The notes under the pieces were generated by a model that did not search any database, was not told where the DNA came from, and saw only the letters and a program-made list of their open reading frames with translations. Below are positions 46,405-57,832 of a DNA stretch of 64,000 bases, one piece after another; positions within the stretch are counted from its first letter, which is position 1; each line of letters begins with the position of its first letter. Source of the DNA: Blasia pusilla (Eukaryota; Marchantiophyta; Marchantiopsida; Blasiales); the NCBI GenBank assembly GCA_050084515.1, contig CM114274.1, positions 29,078,001 through 29,142,000 on the forward strand, read 5' to 3'. Made by a program: the position numbers and the translations under genes.

Positions 46405-47768
46405 TGCCCATACTTTCATAAAGAAAAAATAAATTGTACACAATTGTAGTGAAGTCTGCATTGAGAAAAGACTAAAGACTCACGACTCGAGGAAAGGACA
46501 CGAGATAGTAAGAAATCTATGACTGTCATGGAGGAGTGAGACTAATGTAAGAGTAGGAAAAGAGTGGGAAAGAAGTAAGAGTAAGAGGCACGGGTAAGTC
46601 TCCGGGAAGACCGCAATATGAATATTGGTGAAGATTGTCAACGAAGACCTGTAAAAGACTTTTTCTTTGTAGAAGAAGATCCAAGGGAGTCTTCGAGTGA
46701 AGACTGTGAGCAAAGAGCAAAGACTAAGAAATCTAAGAAGGAAGAAGAAGAAGAAAAGGAAATCAAAGAGTCTTCATAAAGTAGGAAGGTGTATGAAGAA
46801 TAGGAATAGAAAGAGAAAGAATGTTGTGAAGAAAGTGGATTGAAAGAAAGTCGGGTGGAGTACTCTTCGCGATGGCAGAAGGATAAGAGTCTTCGCGAAG
46901 GTAGGATTGCAAAGATAGGACAGCGAAGATTGTGAAGAATGAACCGTCATGGCAGTTTCCGGAATGTAGAAATGAATAAGCGCAACGGTTGAGAAGGAAG
47001 CGGAAATGAATCAATAGAGCAACCAACCAACGTAGGGAAGTGAAGGGTTGGAGGATCCGAAGCGAGGGGTTAACAGTTAGAAATCTAGATGAGTATAGGA
47101 AGAACCACGAATTATAAGAAACTATTTAAAGAATAGAGCATAAGAACAAGGGGTCATTCCCTTGTATCTTGAGTTTCCCAATACTCTTAGTGGATTGTGT
47201 GAGGAGATCTTTGGGGGATGATCCAAGCTGAAGAATCTTGTACCCTCGGAAGCTTGCAATACTTTCTAGTTCTTCCCACTCTTTGATGCAGTAGAAGTAT
47301 CTTCTCTCATGCTTTCTTATGTGCGGAGCTGAATGTAAACCTTATTGGGTTGCGGTATGGATGAGAGTTGAGTCTTTTGATTGCAAAGTTCCAAAAGATA
47401 ATCAAGAAAAGCGTAGGAAAACTGTTAGACAATAAGTAACCTACCATGATAGATTCAGTTATGAAAGTAGGGTGAGTCGCTACCTTCTTGAGGTCTCTCT
47501 AAGGTCTTCATTGGAACTTTGTTATCCAAGATTTGCAAGAGTCTTTATCAACACTTGAGAAGAGTCTTTTCCAAGAGGAAAGAAAACCATTTTGTTCTTT
47601 TGTACTAATGAAGACTTAGTCATTGTAGTTAGTTAAGTGCTTAGTGAAGGAGTTATTCTTAATATTTCTTATAAAACCTCTCTTTACTCAAGAAACAGTG
47701 ATCTCTTGGGAACAAACTTAATACTTTGCGATTAAAAGAGCACCTTTTTCCTTGAGTTGTACATTACA
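46400..47768 (+). repeat. 5' LTR of the non-autonomous LTR element
   Basis: Starts TGTAGTGCCC and ends TACATTACA. It shares with 51001-52185 the order of several blocks, for example a GAAA-CTGTT-GACA then GAAAGTAGG segment, GATCTCTTGGG near the end, and the terminal TA-ATTACA. Its 5' part is rich in GAAGA/CGAAG motifs. Confidence 0.65.
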
Positions 47769-47790
47769 TAAGGAAGTAGGTAGGAAATAT

Positions 47791-47808
47791 TTGCGCCATT
47801 TCCGGGGA
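47791..47808 (+). promoter_or_regulatory. Primer-binding-site-like sequence
   Basis: TTGCGCCATTTCCGGGGA resembles the TGGCGCCGTTGCCGGGGA-type PBS of several plant Ty3/gypsy lineages, 22 bp after the LTR end rather than adjacent. Confidence 0.55.
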
Positions 47809-49050
47809 TCACCAGATCTCCCAAGCAAGGAGAGGTAGCAAGAGAGTGGGATATGAGAGTAGAAAAAAACGCTACACCCCCACTTGGTGTTGGTTAATGA
47901 TTCCAATCTTAGAGTCTACAATTGAAAGAAGTTGTAAGTGAAAGGATTGGGTTCCAAAATTTTGTGTATACAGGCTCATGTCATATAGGCATTTAAGCTA
48001 ATACAAGGTTGGTCAATTGTACAAAGATCAAAGGCATAGAATTATCCCTCACGGAGAATAATATATGGTATCATGAACCCATTACAGAGCGCATATGATG
48101 GATAAACCGAGGATTTAACAATGCACATGGCAGTACGAGGTGTAGAGTAAAGTACTACGTCGCAATACCTACTGCACTGCATGTTGAGTATGAACTTGCT
48201 GCACATTCCCTACCATGCACGGAGTAGATTGTTTGCAATTGACCAGTGGTAGCATACAGGTCTGCATACTACTTTTTCTTTGAGCAATACTATGTTCCGT
48301 GCATGTGTTCTCTGTTTTTGTAAGCGAGACTTCCTCACAATCACGATTTTTCTTTGATGTATTAATGTACGTAGAAGTAGTAGATCGTTGGTGATTAGTA
48401 TTACCGTGCAAAGGTATATTGGTTATGTTATTAGATCCTTTGGTAAGTGTAGGTATGGATGGCCGAGACATTTTGTACTCTAGATGTTTCACAAAAGAGA
48501 GAACTAAGGTGGTGTGTACTGATATTGCGATTATCACAAGATTGGTAGTCTGCAAAATATTCAGGATTTGTTGGACAAAGTTATTCTTGTCCTTATTTGA
48601 GGTACAAATGAGCTAGTCTGGGATTATATTGAAAATTAGATGAGATCTATCGGGCACTCCAGTGCACAGCCAGAGTAACGAAAATAATATGGGACGTTGA
48701 AGACTAGTCTTACCCAAAAGATTCCTACCTTTCAGCCATGGTATGACTGAATAATGAGGACGAAACCCACACCTGAGATGTTTATGAATGTAAATGGAAA
48801 GCTAGAAGAAAAATTCTTGAAAGAATCAGGTGGAAGTAGCAATGGGAAATCGAACCTTGGGTGTAGTCTTGAGGGAGACCTCACTGGAGTTGAAGAGCTG
48901 CAAGAGATTACAAACAATTTAGTTAGGGGAAAGAAGCTTTACAACGACTTCAAGACAAGGACTTACTACTCAGGGAACATTATGAATCTATGATGGACAC
49001 GGAAAGGCATGATGAATTCTTGAAAACAATGCAAGGATTTAACCAAGGAC
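47809..49050 (+). other. Internal region of LTR element, one unplaced ORF
   Basis: The frame 48754-48993 (79 codons, MRTKPTPEMFMNVNGKLEEK) is hydrophilic and unlike known retroelement proteins. A minus-strand frame at 48169-48555 has no family resemblance. Nothing else is seen. Confidence 0.35.
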
Positions 49051-49051
49051 T

Positions 49052-50103
49052 TGGTCGTTTTGATTGAGCGAGGGTGATGGATGGAGCTCCCTGGCTGCTC
49101 GAGCCAAAATAAAATGCCGAAATGTTTGTACGCACGTACACTCAAACCCGCCTAGCTAGGAAACTCAAAGGAAGGGAGCATTGAGTAAGATTGGACTTGA
49201 TAAGCAAATCCATCTTGACTATAAACACTATGATCGAGTGATCTCAGTGGCACAACATGAGACTTCGCTGCAATAGAGCTCGAATGGCAACTCAATGGTT
49301 GCCCATCGAATACATATAGTGGGACTTTGCAGGACCTAATTTGTGTCACAAGAAATGGCATCGACATCAAGTGTTCAAAACTTGATGGTGTCTATCATGG
49401 GGCTCGTGATTGGGCTGTTGCGTTTTATGTGCGCCACAATTCTTGCACAGAGCCCTCCGCCAGCCAATTTTTTTTCCTCTACTCTTAGACTAGAAAGCAT
49501 GTAGCAAAATGATATGCCAATCAATGGCAAGAGTTTCTCGAGCCTATTCCAAAGAATCCCCCTTTCAAATCAACGAGTCGGCCTCGTTTTGACTAAACGA
49601 GGGCGAATGAGAGCTTGTTGGCCGCTCGAGCCGTAATTGAACGTCAAAACGTGTGTGGGGATGTACACTCAAGCCCGCATGGTTAGGCAACTCCGAGGAA
49701 GGGATTAGTCAACACGATCGGACAGGATTTTGTTGATCCATCCTGACTGTAAACACTACGATCTAGTGATCTGAGTGGCAAAATAGGAGACTTCATTGTG
49801 ACAGAGCTTGAATGGGTGCTCAAATGGCTCACCATCGAGTATATACAGTTGGATTTTGCAAGACCAAATTTGTGTCACGGGAAATGGCATCAACATCAAG
49901 CGTTAAAAAAATGATGATGTCTATCATGGGACTCCTGATTGGGCTGTTGCAATTGGCATGCACCATAGTTCTTAAACGAAATCCTCCCACATCCAACGAT
50001 TCTTCCTCTACTCTGACATTAGAAAGCATCTACCAAAATTATGTTCCCATTGATGATAACAATTTCTTGAGCCTCTTCCAAAGAATCCCCTTATTAAAAC
50101 AAA
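49052..50103 (+). repeat. Tandem duplication of about 525 bp inside the LTR element
   Basis: Unit one 49052-49570 and unit two 49577-50103 align along their length with substitutions and small indels. Each carries the same small ORF start (ATG at 49355 and 49884). Confidence 0.88.
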
Positions 50104-50150
50104 TCGTTAGAATAGTGTGTCCACAGGAAGGCAAGAAGGCAGGGAAATAG
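49812..50150 (+). CDS. Small predicted membrane protein encoded in the LTR element
   Basis: The likely start is ATG 49884 (MASTSS), because that ATG is conserved in the duplicate unit; an upstream ATG at 49812 would add 24 residues. The 88-residue product has a hydrophobic segment (MMMSIMGLLIGLLQLACTIV) near its N-terminus, then a serine/threonine-rich stretch and an amphipathic end (FLSLFQRIPLLKQIVRIVCP). The older copy in unit one (ATG 49355) keeps the hydrophobic segment and LFQRIPL but has a TAG near 49501. Function unknown. An env-like or accessory role is only a guess. Confidence 0.45.
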   Translation: MGAQMAHHRVYTVGFCKTKFVSREMASTSSVKKMMMSIMGLLIGLLQLACTIVLKRNPPTSNDSSSTLTLESIYQNYVPIDDNNFLSLFQRIPLLKQIVRIVCPQEGKKAGK

Positions 50151-50987
50151 ACACGGAAATGGAAATCACAGGATCAGGGTCAAAACGCGACACTTATGGC
50201 ATTGAGACAATGATTGACTAAAAAATCAAAGCTCAAATCATCTGGTCTAAGAGATGGAAGGGACAGATGAGAAAGGATAAGATATCAATAATGCAAGTTT
50301 GCTTACCGCTACAGAATGCTGAGAACTATGTGCCTTGCTGTGTCTTCAAACCCAACGATATAAGGGCTTCTCCGCTTCACAGAAAATGACCCCAGGACTA
50401 GGTCTTAGGGTAAAAAATGCGCGTAATCTGAGGGCGTCTACGATACTCTAAACATGTGAGCTCCAATTTCTTTAGGGACAATGTTGACTACAATACTTGA
50501 AGGAAGGAGATGAGAAGCCAAAAATCGGGTAGTGGAGTGCTAACCCGGAATTGGGGTAGTAGAGCTAGGAGTCTAAACGGGCAATGCTAACCAGAACAAA
50601 ACAAATACAAACGGGTGCGGTAGATGTGGTGGGAGCCGATAAGAAACAAAAAATGAGCAAGCACTTGAGATCCATAACAATGATGAAACAATGATGACAA
50701 GAACAAAACAAGTGCAAAGGGGTGTTGTAGATGCAGTGCGGGCCAATCAGAAACAAAAAAATATCAAGCAGTTGAGATCCACAACAACGATGAAACAAGA
50801 ATGGTGAGCAGGAATCGAGGCAACTCGTATAGAGTAGTACAACATCCGAGAACATAATTGTTGTGAGTACTCACAAAATTTGAAGTGTCGATAGTGAATT
50901 GAAGACAGAAAGGGGATCTGACAGGATTGTTAACAGGATGGAGCTAGGAGAAACATCATGAAGTGTTCGCCGGGGCGGCTCACATTT
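50151..50987 (+). other. 3' internal part of the LTR element, no gene
   Basis: Non-coding. A segment around 50580-50690 (AACAAAACAAATACAAACGGG to AAACAAAAAATGAGCAAGCA) recurs at about 50700-50790, another short internal direct repeat. Confidence 0.5.
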
Positions 50988-50998
50988 GAGGGAGGGGG
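50988..50998 (+). promoter_or_regulatory. Polypurine tract of the non-autonomous LTR element
   Basis: GAGGGAGGGGG lies two bases before the TGTGATACCC start of the 3' LTR. Confidence 0.75.
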
Positions 50999-51000
50999 TA

Positions 51001-52185
51001 TGTGATACCCACAATTTTGTACTCTTGAAGAATATATATTTTTATTCAACAAAGACTCTTGTATATTATGATTTTGAATATGATTATTTATTATTATGAA
51101 GAAGAATGAGTGAATCACGAAGCTCTTGGGACAAGGAAGAGAGATGGAAGATCAAGGATTTGCCTTAGAGGAGAAGTCAACGAAGCTTAACGAAGCTCAA
51201 CGAAGATGTACGAAGCTCTATCTACGAAGTGCTTCGCTACAAAACGAAGCATAATGAAGAAAGGAAGAAAAGAAGAGAAAGAAGTACTTTGCTCTTGTAT
51301 GAAGCGCAAAGCACGAAGCACCTGAAATAAGAACGAAGCCTGGAGTACTTCGTCCTCATGAAGTCCAAGAAGCGAAGCTAAGAATGATTGTGATTTGAAG
51401 CGACGCATGTTAGAACAGTTTGACTACGAAAGGGCGCGACCCTTTGTATCAAATTGGTAGTTAGGACAATTTTGTAACGCGGATTCACAGGGATCGTAGG
51501 AAAAGCTAAGAGAACCATAGATCTAGGTAGTTATAAATAGTGAAGAGACACTAGCTTCATCAAGAACGTTTTGAATCTTTGGATCACTTCCACTCCAGCG
51601 AATATTTAAGAAGCAAGGCAGAAGCCATAATCATCATTCTCTTACGAAGTCATTATGCTGTAGGAATGGTCCGAGCAAGGGAGTAGTACCCTCTCGAGCT
51701 TGTATACACTTTGAAGCTTTCTCATTCTTGATGGAGTAGTAAAGCAATCATTCATTCATTATGATGTGCGACGCTTATGTCTGAGTATTCTGTTTGGGTC
51801 TGCAGAGTGAAGAGTGAATCAGGCACACCTTTCTCATCAATGAAATAATCAACATGAGTTGTAGGAAATTTGTTTGACAGAGAGTAGCGTGCCAAGACGG
51901 ATTAAGTTCCGAAAGTAGGAAAAGCCAACTTTCGTGTTGAGATCTCTGTGAGGTTTCTTGATGTCGAGAGGAAAATCTACCTGAATATGCTGTCAATTCC
52001 ACTAGAGAGAATCGAGGAAAGATCCTTTGGTACTAAGAAAGATCAGAAGATATAACTCACACACATTTAAATACAACTATTACAACAGAATTGTAATTCC
52101 GAACTCTCTTTTCATCAAACAATGATCCTCTTGGGGATCGAACTTATTCAAACGACTATAAAATAGGAACTCTTGTATATTACAA
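51001..52185 (+). repeat. 3' LTR of the non-autonomous LTR element
   Basis: Starts TGTGATACCC and ends TATATTACA, with a TATAAATAG box near 51531 as its probable promoter. From 51170 to 51380 it is packed with about fifteen ACGAAG/CGAAGC/GCGAAG words. It directly abuts truncated gypsy 2 at 52186. Confidence 0.75.
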
Positions 52186-52790
52186 TGTAGCTTCAGCCCA
52201 TGTAACTAAAATCGTCGAAACATCTCCTCTAGATGTCACTCATGCTCCTCAACCGTGGCGCTAAAGACTACGATATCATCAATATAACACCTAGCAAAAT
52301 CGGGATCTGCCAAGATCCTATCCATAACCCTCTGAAACTCTGTCGGGGCGTTCTCTAACCGAAATGGTAAGAACCGCCCCTGGTACAAGCAATCCTTCCC
52401 GTGAGGATTGATGACCAAAAATGCCGTCTTCTACCTGTCCTCCAATCTGATAGGTAGTTGATGGTATCCGGCTCAAAGATCTAACGAACTGAAGATCTTT
52501 GCATGCCCAATAGCATAAAAGATCTACTCAGGAGTGGGCATGTATCCGATGCCGCTCTCTTCATGTCAACTTAGGGTCCATATCTGGCTCCCAAGTCTCC
52601 ATCGTGACTACGGTAGGACTCTACGATGCGGATGTCGGTGGTTGCTATGGTGAAACCCCGTCTCGAACAACAAAACTCGATTGCTTCCCTACAGCCAATT
52701 GGAAAATCGGATCTCCATGTGCAGTACCCGAAACCACGTTCAATGTTGTGGCTACCATCTCCAAGGATGTCTCTCCTAATCACCCTTGGT
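52186..52790 (-). pseudogene. Gypsy 2 reverse transcriptase, truncated
   Basis: 52236-52418 reads GRFLPFRLENAPTEFQRVMD and CYIDDIVVFSATVEEHE, with the catalytic YIDD intact. Traces of the upstream RT (LYYAIGHAKIF-type and YHQLPIRLED-type words) lie in other frames at 52420-52600. The gene stops at the LTR boundary. Confidence 0.85.
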
Positions 52791-52802
52791 GTGTCGATCT
52801 CC

Positions 52803-53880
52803 TTAGGTCTCGCCCCCAGCCACTGCCTTAACCATCACAGTAGGCATGGGGCTCACTAATGCAACTACTGTGATCTGTCGCATCCTCAATCGACGCTGCT
52901 TTGCTACTCCTAAGCTTAAAATCCATGTCAAGAAATTTAGGTCCATCGATTGACCCAAGACATGATGCCGTGATGCCTCTGATAGTGATGTTAATGCCGT
53001 CACTCCTATGGGGAATCCCATTGATCGCTCTCCCTCATCAGCGTTGATCTCCATCAACCTCTATACCTGGTCATCCCAAACCAAGCCACGTATGGCCTCT
53101 TTCAATGCATAGGAAGCGGGAAAACTCACCAATGTGGGAAAGGCTGCCGGTGGCATGCCAATCTTGTTGACCACAATCAACGGCGGTAGATCATCTAGCC
53201 TCACTGCCTGTGATCGACAACTTGGATCCAATATAGAATCCACCGACAAATCGGAGGGGCGCTCCACTCTTGCATATGCCCTCCGCAACACTCGTGTGGT
53301 ACCAAGTTGGTCCACCAAAGATGCGGGCGATGTGCTTGTGAACCCACACTCGCCACATCCAAAAAAACTGTCGGGTTGATCCATGCGCGCACCTGATGTG
53401 CACTTGTCACCACACGGAACCTTGAATCGCGCAAAATTGGTACATTCTCCAAAATATATGATGGAGGTCGAGACTAATGCTCCTACAAGTATCGCAAGAT
53501 CCGTATCATCTCCCAAAACAACCGAGACCAAGAGTCAGCTAATCCGCTATCCCGTCCAACACTTGACTAGCCCTGACATGGCCAACAAGCAATGACCAAG
53601 TCTATGGTCCCAACCCGCTCCAAGTCCTACGCCCCCAACAATTAAATGTCCCTCAGTAGGGAACTCTGGTAACCCTAAATGGCGGACGCAAACAACAAGT
53701 CAAGAAAATGGAAGCGTAACTACGCCACATGGTGAAGTGAAGCGCGCCTCGCAACATCATCAATCTCCACATACAGATACTGCTGCACACGCACTCCATT
53801 CTACAAAACTACATCTAACCTAGTGTTGATCCCTCCAAAGAGATCCAACAACCAAATACCCTTCTTAGAGATGTACCACA
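52803..53880 (-). pseudogene. Gypsy 2 C5-cytosine DNA methyltransferase domain
   Basis: Homologous to the gypsy 1 domain, spread over several frames. Motif I WLLDLFGGINTRL lies near 53855-53820. Motif IV VIACWPCQG has the catalytic Cys codon at 53576-53578. Motif VI ILENVP has Glu-Asn-Val at 53449-53441. Motif VIII-like HQVRAW and GSQAHRPHLWWTNL lie near 53390-53300. Motifs IX-X, GERSMGFPIGVT and VLGQSMDLNFLTWI, lie in 52803-53057. Stops include TAG at 53803-53801, directly after VVL exactly as in gypsy 1, and several further TAG codons. The C-terminal part still forms a 156-codon open frame (53061-53531) in a shifted phase. Confidence 0.86.
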
Positions 53881-54003
53881 CAATCGGGGTGGTGTCCAAA
53901 GGGCTTATAGCAGCACTCTTGGCTACCATGGGCCCTCTGACCCATCACACTCAGGTGCAAACATCTTGCTCCATGCGGTTGGCACATGCTCAGTGCCTAA
54001 GCG

Positions 54004-55023
54004 TCAAAGCTCCTCAATCGAGCCCCAAAGTGGCACCTCTCCTCCACGGACTGATGCGGCTACCATGACACTCCTCTTCATAGAAATGTCAGGAATGGGA
54101 GTATCCTCTGGATGGACATGTCCCTGAACCAAATCACTAGGCCAAGTGATGGCACTCCTAAATGCTGCTAAGGTCGCCGTCTCTCCTGGCCGTCGCTCGA
54201 TCACTACAGTTGTGAATCGAACCAGTAATGAGCTAAGGCGCCCGTCACTTGATTGCCATCCTGGTCTGTAGGACGTTGAATCCTCCCAATAATCCATGGA
54301 AAACCCCATCGGATATAACACTTCTCTACCAACCAAGACATTGTAGGACTCTTCATCAATCACTATCGCCTTGGCTCCCACCACAGACTCATCTATAGGA
54401 TGTCCCGGGCGAATCTTCACCACGACCTCCTTTCGGGTGATATAGTATGTGGTACTCGCTCCACCCAAGGATGTCTGTATCCTGAATGGAAAATGCTCCA
54501 CATTGGTTCTCGTCAAGCCCAATCCTTTGAATGACGCTTTCCCCAACATCAGGGATTGCGCTCCTGAATTTAACAAGACGCGTTGTAGACTAAAAGCTCT
54601 ACCTCCTAGACTCACCAACAAGAAGACCTCTCCCCGGTTATCCAGCAACACAACACCAGGAGAAGCCATGGCATGCTCTATCGCAGGTCTAGCCAACATC
54701 TCCGCCATCCTTGCAGCCGCAGCCTGCCTTGAATCTGACGTGGACGGCCCGAGCCTCCGCTCCAAGGGCAGTTCAATCACCTCCTCTGCAATCACCTCTG
54801 AACGTGATGTAAGAACTCCAACTCTACGCTCACATAGCGTAGCGGCCAACCAAAAAACCTTGATGGGCGTACATCCCAACGTCATAACATCATAAGCAGT
54901 AAATAGCGGAGCATAGTACACCATCGTGGCCGCCCCCAACATCATACTCGACATATGCTCCTCCTCAGCATCAGCAATAGGAGTCAACGCACTTGCTTCT
55001 CTCATCGCCCTTCGTGCCTGCAC
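54004..55023 (-). pseudogene. Gypsy 2 aspartic protease (active-site Asp changed to Asn)
   Basis: A 339-codon open frame, the longest intact one of this element. It includes ARPAIEHAMASPGVVLLDNR, then LLNSGAQSLMLGKAS, PFRIQTSLGG, VLVGREVLYPMGF and a C-terminal WPSDLVQG linker shared with gypsy 1. The catalytic Asp-Ser-Gly reads Asn-Ser-Gly (AAT at 54570-54568), which should abolish proteolysis. Confidence 0.88.
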
Positions 55024-55264
55024 ATCTGGGAACTCTCATCATGACCCATCGATGGGGTCCTCATCTCCTCATCCAACGTGAAAGAGTGAGGAATCCTGGT
55101 CTGTTTCCTCGCTTCCCCTCATTGTCGATCCAACTCTACGGTTGCTCCATGCGTTACAATTGTGGCGGCCTCCCTTTGGGCAACCCCACACATCCAACTA
55201 GGATCCTCCATATCACTCGCTACTCCATATGATGTCGATGCCACGGATACGGCATCGGGTAACC

Positions 55265-56592
55265 TCAATGCCATAGCAGCAATCTTATGTTATAGCTGTT
55301 GTATCTGAGCAGCCATCCCAGCCTCACGCCTGGCATCTCCCTCGACGCGTCTACGTGGTGGGACTCTACCTCCTCCATGGGCAGCTCCACCACCCTATCG
55401 GGCAACTCCAACTCCTCGTCCCCCAACGGGACCACCTCATGCACGATCTCTAGGCCCACCCGGACCGGCTAATCGCTCTGGTGCCCTCTCTGGCCCTCAG
55501 TCTAGACATAATTGAGGGTGAAACCTGAAAAATCTGGCACAATTGTGACCATACCTTTGACAATAGTCAGATTGTTAACCTCCAAGTGCAGCACCATCTT
55601 CTCCTCCATGTTGAGGCACATCTCCATGACCCTAACAAGTGCAATCGGAGAAGTTACGGAGAATCCATGACTTCTAGAGGTGCCCAAGTGAGAGTTTGCG
55701 TGAGGCTTACACTAGCTTGCGCCGATTGATCAACGTCACTCAAGGGGTGACAGAGGCTCGGGCTATCCAGTCATGGTACACGATGCTGGACTAGACCCTA
55801 CGGACATGGGTGCGGGAGGAGGTGCTTCTTATGAACACCTCCCCTACATTAAGACATGTTTTTAGGACCGTTGAGAACATTGAGCGCAACATGACGGAGG
55901 AGAGCGTAGCCACCATGGGTTCTAGGCGAGAGCAAGCACGATTGTATGCACCACTAGTGTAGCAATGTGGACTCCAAAATAGGTTTACTGTGGCATCTCG
56001 AGCTCATGAAGGATACCGGGAGGCCATGCCATAGAGACCTGCGCCTTCATATGCGGCTCACAAGCAAACGCCTATGATTACTTGTTGGTTATATGGTGTA
56101 GCCCATCATCAATGTGATTCCGTACCCCCGGGTAGCTCGGCCTCAACTCAGCAAAGAACTCAACCACGGGGTTGAACTTGGGACGAACCCGACTAGACAT
56201 TGCAACTGCTCCAGTGCGAATGACCCCTCCTAAAACATCACTAGTGGAAGAGGAAGTAGCCTCTCCTGACTCCTCCTCCTCTTCTGGGAACGGCTCCGTC
56301 CATGACACATAGTGTGGGTCATAGTAGAGTCGCCATGCCTCAATCTCGTGGGCATATTTGTGGGAGAACTCCTGGTAATCGTCCATGGGCGCCCCCTCTA
56401 AATATTGGAACATACAGTTCCATGTTGTAAATAGGTTGAACTCTCTAGAGTTCCAAGCCCACTGTGAGTCAGACCAACTCTAAACTTTGCAATGAAGTCA
56501 TGTAGCTCTATAGTGCCTACAGCACCCCAAAACCTGCGCGGTCGTCTACCCCGGTCGTCCATCTCGTATGCCCAACTGGTAGGACCACTCAA
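55265..56592 (-). pseudogene. Gypsy 2 gag
   Basis: The start is in 56398-56592 (RFWGAVGTIELHDFIAKF, like GALGTIDLDDFIQEF of gypsy 1). It continues in 56078-56413 (MFQYLEGAPMDDYQEFSHKY). The zinc knuckle near 55580-55530 is ruined: it reads SDYCQRYGHNCARF, with first and last cysteines lost. Frames are broken in between. Confidence 0.8.
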
Positions 56593-56599
56593 TATATAC

Positions 56600-57740
56600 G
56601 GTGGATCACTAACACACTCCTCTACACGGTCCCCCTCGTCTGAAGACGATACAGAAGGAGATCAAGGTGGTCTCTTACGTGGAGATCCTCGAAACCTCGC
56701 ACCATTCCAAGTAAACCCTCCTAAGCTACTCTCAGGTCCACTACCTCGCCTCTCAAAATCCGGAAAGGATGCCATGATGACCCTCATGCCCCTCTCACAT
56801 AAAAACTCTCAATCTCGCAAGTAATCCCTCAATCACTAAAACGAAACATGCAACACTCAATCTACACTTTCTCAGTGAGACGTGTACTATGCGGCAACAA
56901 GCGGTGCGGTCCAGCAAATGAACTAATCTATTGTCTCATCGACAAACCATCCTCAACTCTGGACATCCCACACACGTCTATGTCCCCTAAATCCATACAT
57001 CATCAACGCTCTCAACATCAGTACAAAACCCAATATCCCAAATAACTTCCCAATACTCGGGAATCCCTCACACATGCAAGGTAAGAGACCATAATGGATA
57101 ACCTGACAATAATGTCGATGTCGCTCCTCGGCAAGTGCAAATCTCGACCCCAACTCGGTTGTAAAGATAACTCCTCCAATCAGCAAGTCGTACTCCTCTC
57201 GTACTGACATTGCTCAAACCTCCTTGATGTGCGGTGCAGGTCCAGTGGTCCGGTGCGGCACTGGCGGCACGGAACGGCTACAAACAACACGACACTCAGG
57301 AATGGGATGCGGCACTCGGCAGTATACCCTCCTCAATCAGAAATTCACATGCTCTGCTCTTTAGTGAAGGAGCGACTCCGCGATCGAGACGGTGCGGTGC
57401 GGCCATGTGCGGCACGGCGCGGAAATCGATGGTGCGTTGAGGCTATGGGCGTCACGGCACGGTACTCGATCATCGTCGAGCGGCTACCAATCACAACAGA
57501 GCAGCATGAAATGAAAACTCAAACACCATAACCCAAGGTCACCTGCCATCACTGGTTGATGAAAAAATTGTGACGACGGTGGTGGCCAAAATAAAGTACG
57601 TGATGGCAACGCAAGTCAAAGAATCAACGGTCGTCGTGGAAGACCCTCCTCTTCGTAACGGCAGCAATGGCAACCAAGGGTGGACAACGGCTAAACGCGG
57701 CTCTGAGCAGCGCTAGGCGACGGCGGCGGCCGACCATGGA
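56600..57740 (-). other. Gypsy 2 leader region, no gene
   Basis: Corresponds in position to the long leader of gypsy 1. It has a GC-rich block at 57230-57480 full of GCGGCACGG/GTGCGGTGCGG words. No protein recognised. Confidence 0.45.
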
Positions 57741-57748
57741 TGGTGGCC

Positions 57749-57832
57749 GGTTGACGGTGACGATTGACTGTTGATGGTGATGGTTGACCGTTGATGTTGA
57801 CGGTTGACTGTCGACGGTGACTATGACGGCAC
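57749..57832. repeat. Minisatellite, about four units of 21 bp
   Basis: Degenerate repeats of GGTTGACNGTTGATGGTGAC-type units inside the gypsy 2 leader or LTR region. Confidence 0.75.

Larger units (their letters stand above)
46400..52185 (+). mobile_element. Large LTR element without pol genes (non-autonomous)
   Basis: Two related long terminal repeats (46400-47768 and 51001-52185) flank 3.2 kb with a PBS-like site after the first and a polypurine tract before the second. No gag, protease, integrase or RT motif was found inside. The LTRs differ in length (1369 and 1185 bp) and are well diverged. The flanks do not show a target duplication (TGCAT left, ATGTA right). It may be one old element or a product of recombination between two relatives. 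Confidence 0.65.

Noticed and set aside
49829-50029. Minus-strand ORF opposite the small membrane protein
   Set aside because: Mirror frame of the duplicated plus-strand ORF; not preserved as a longer frame in the duplicate.
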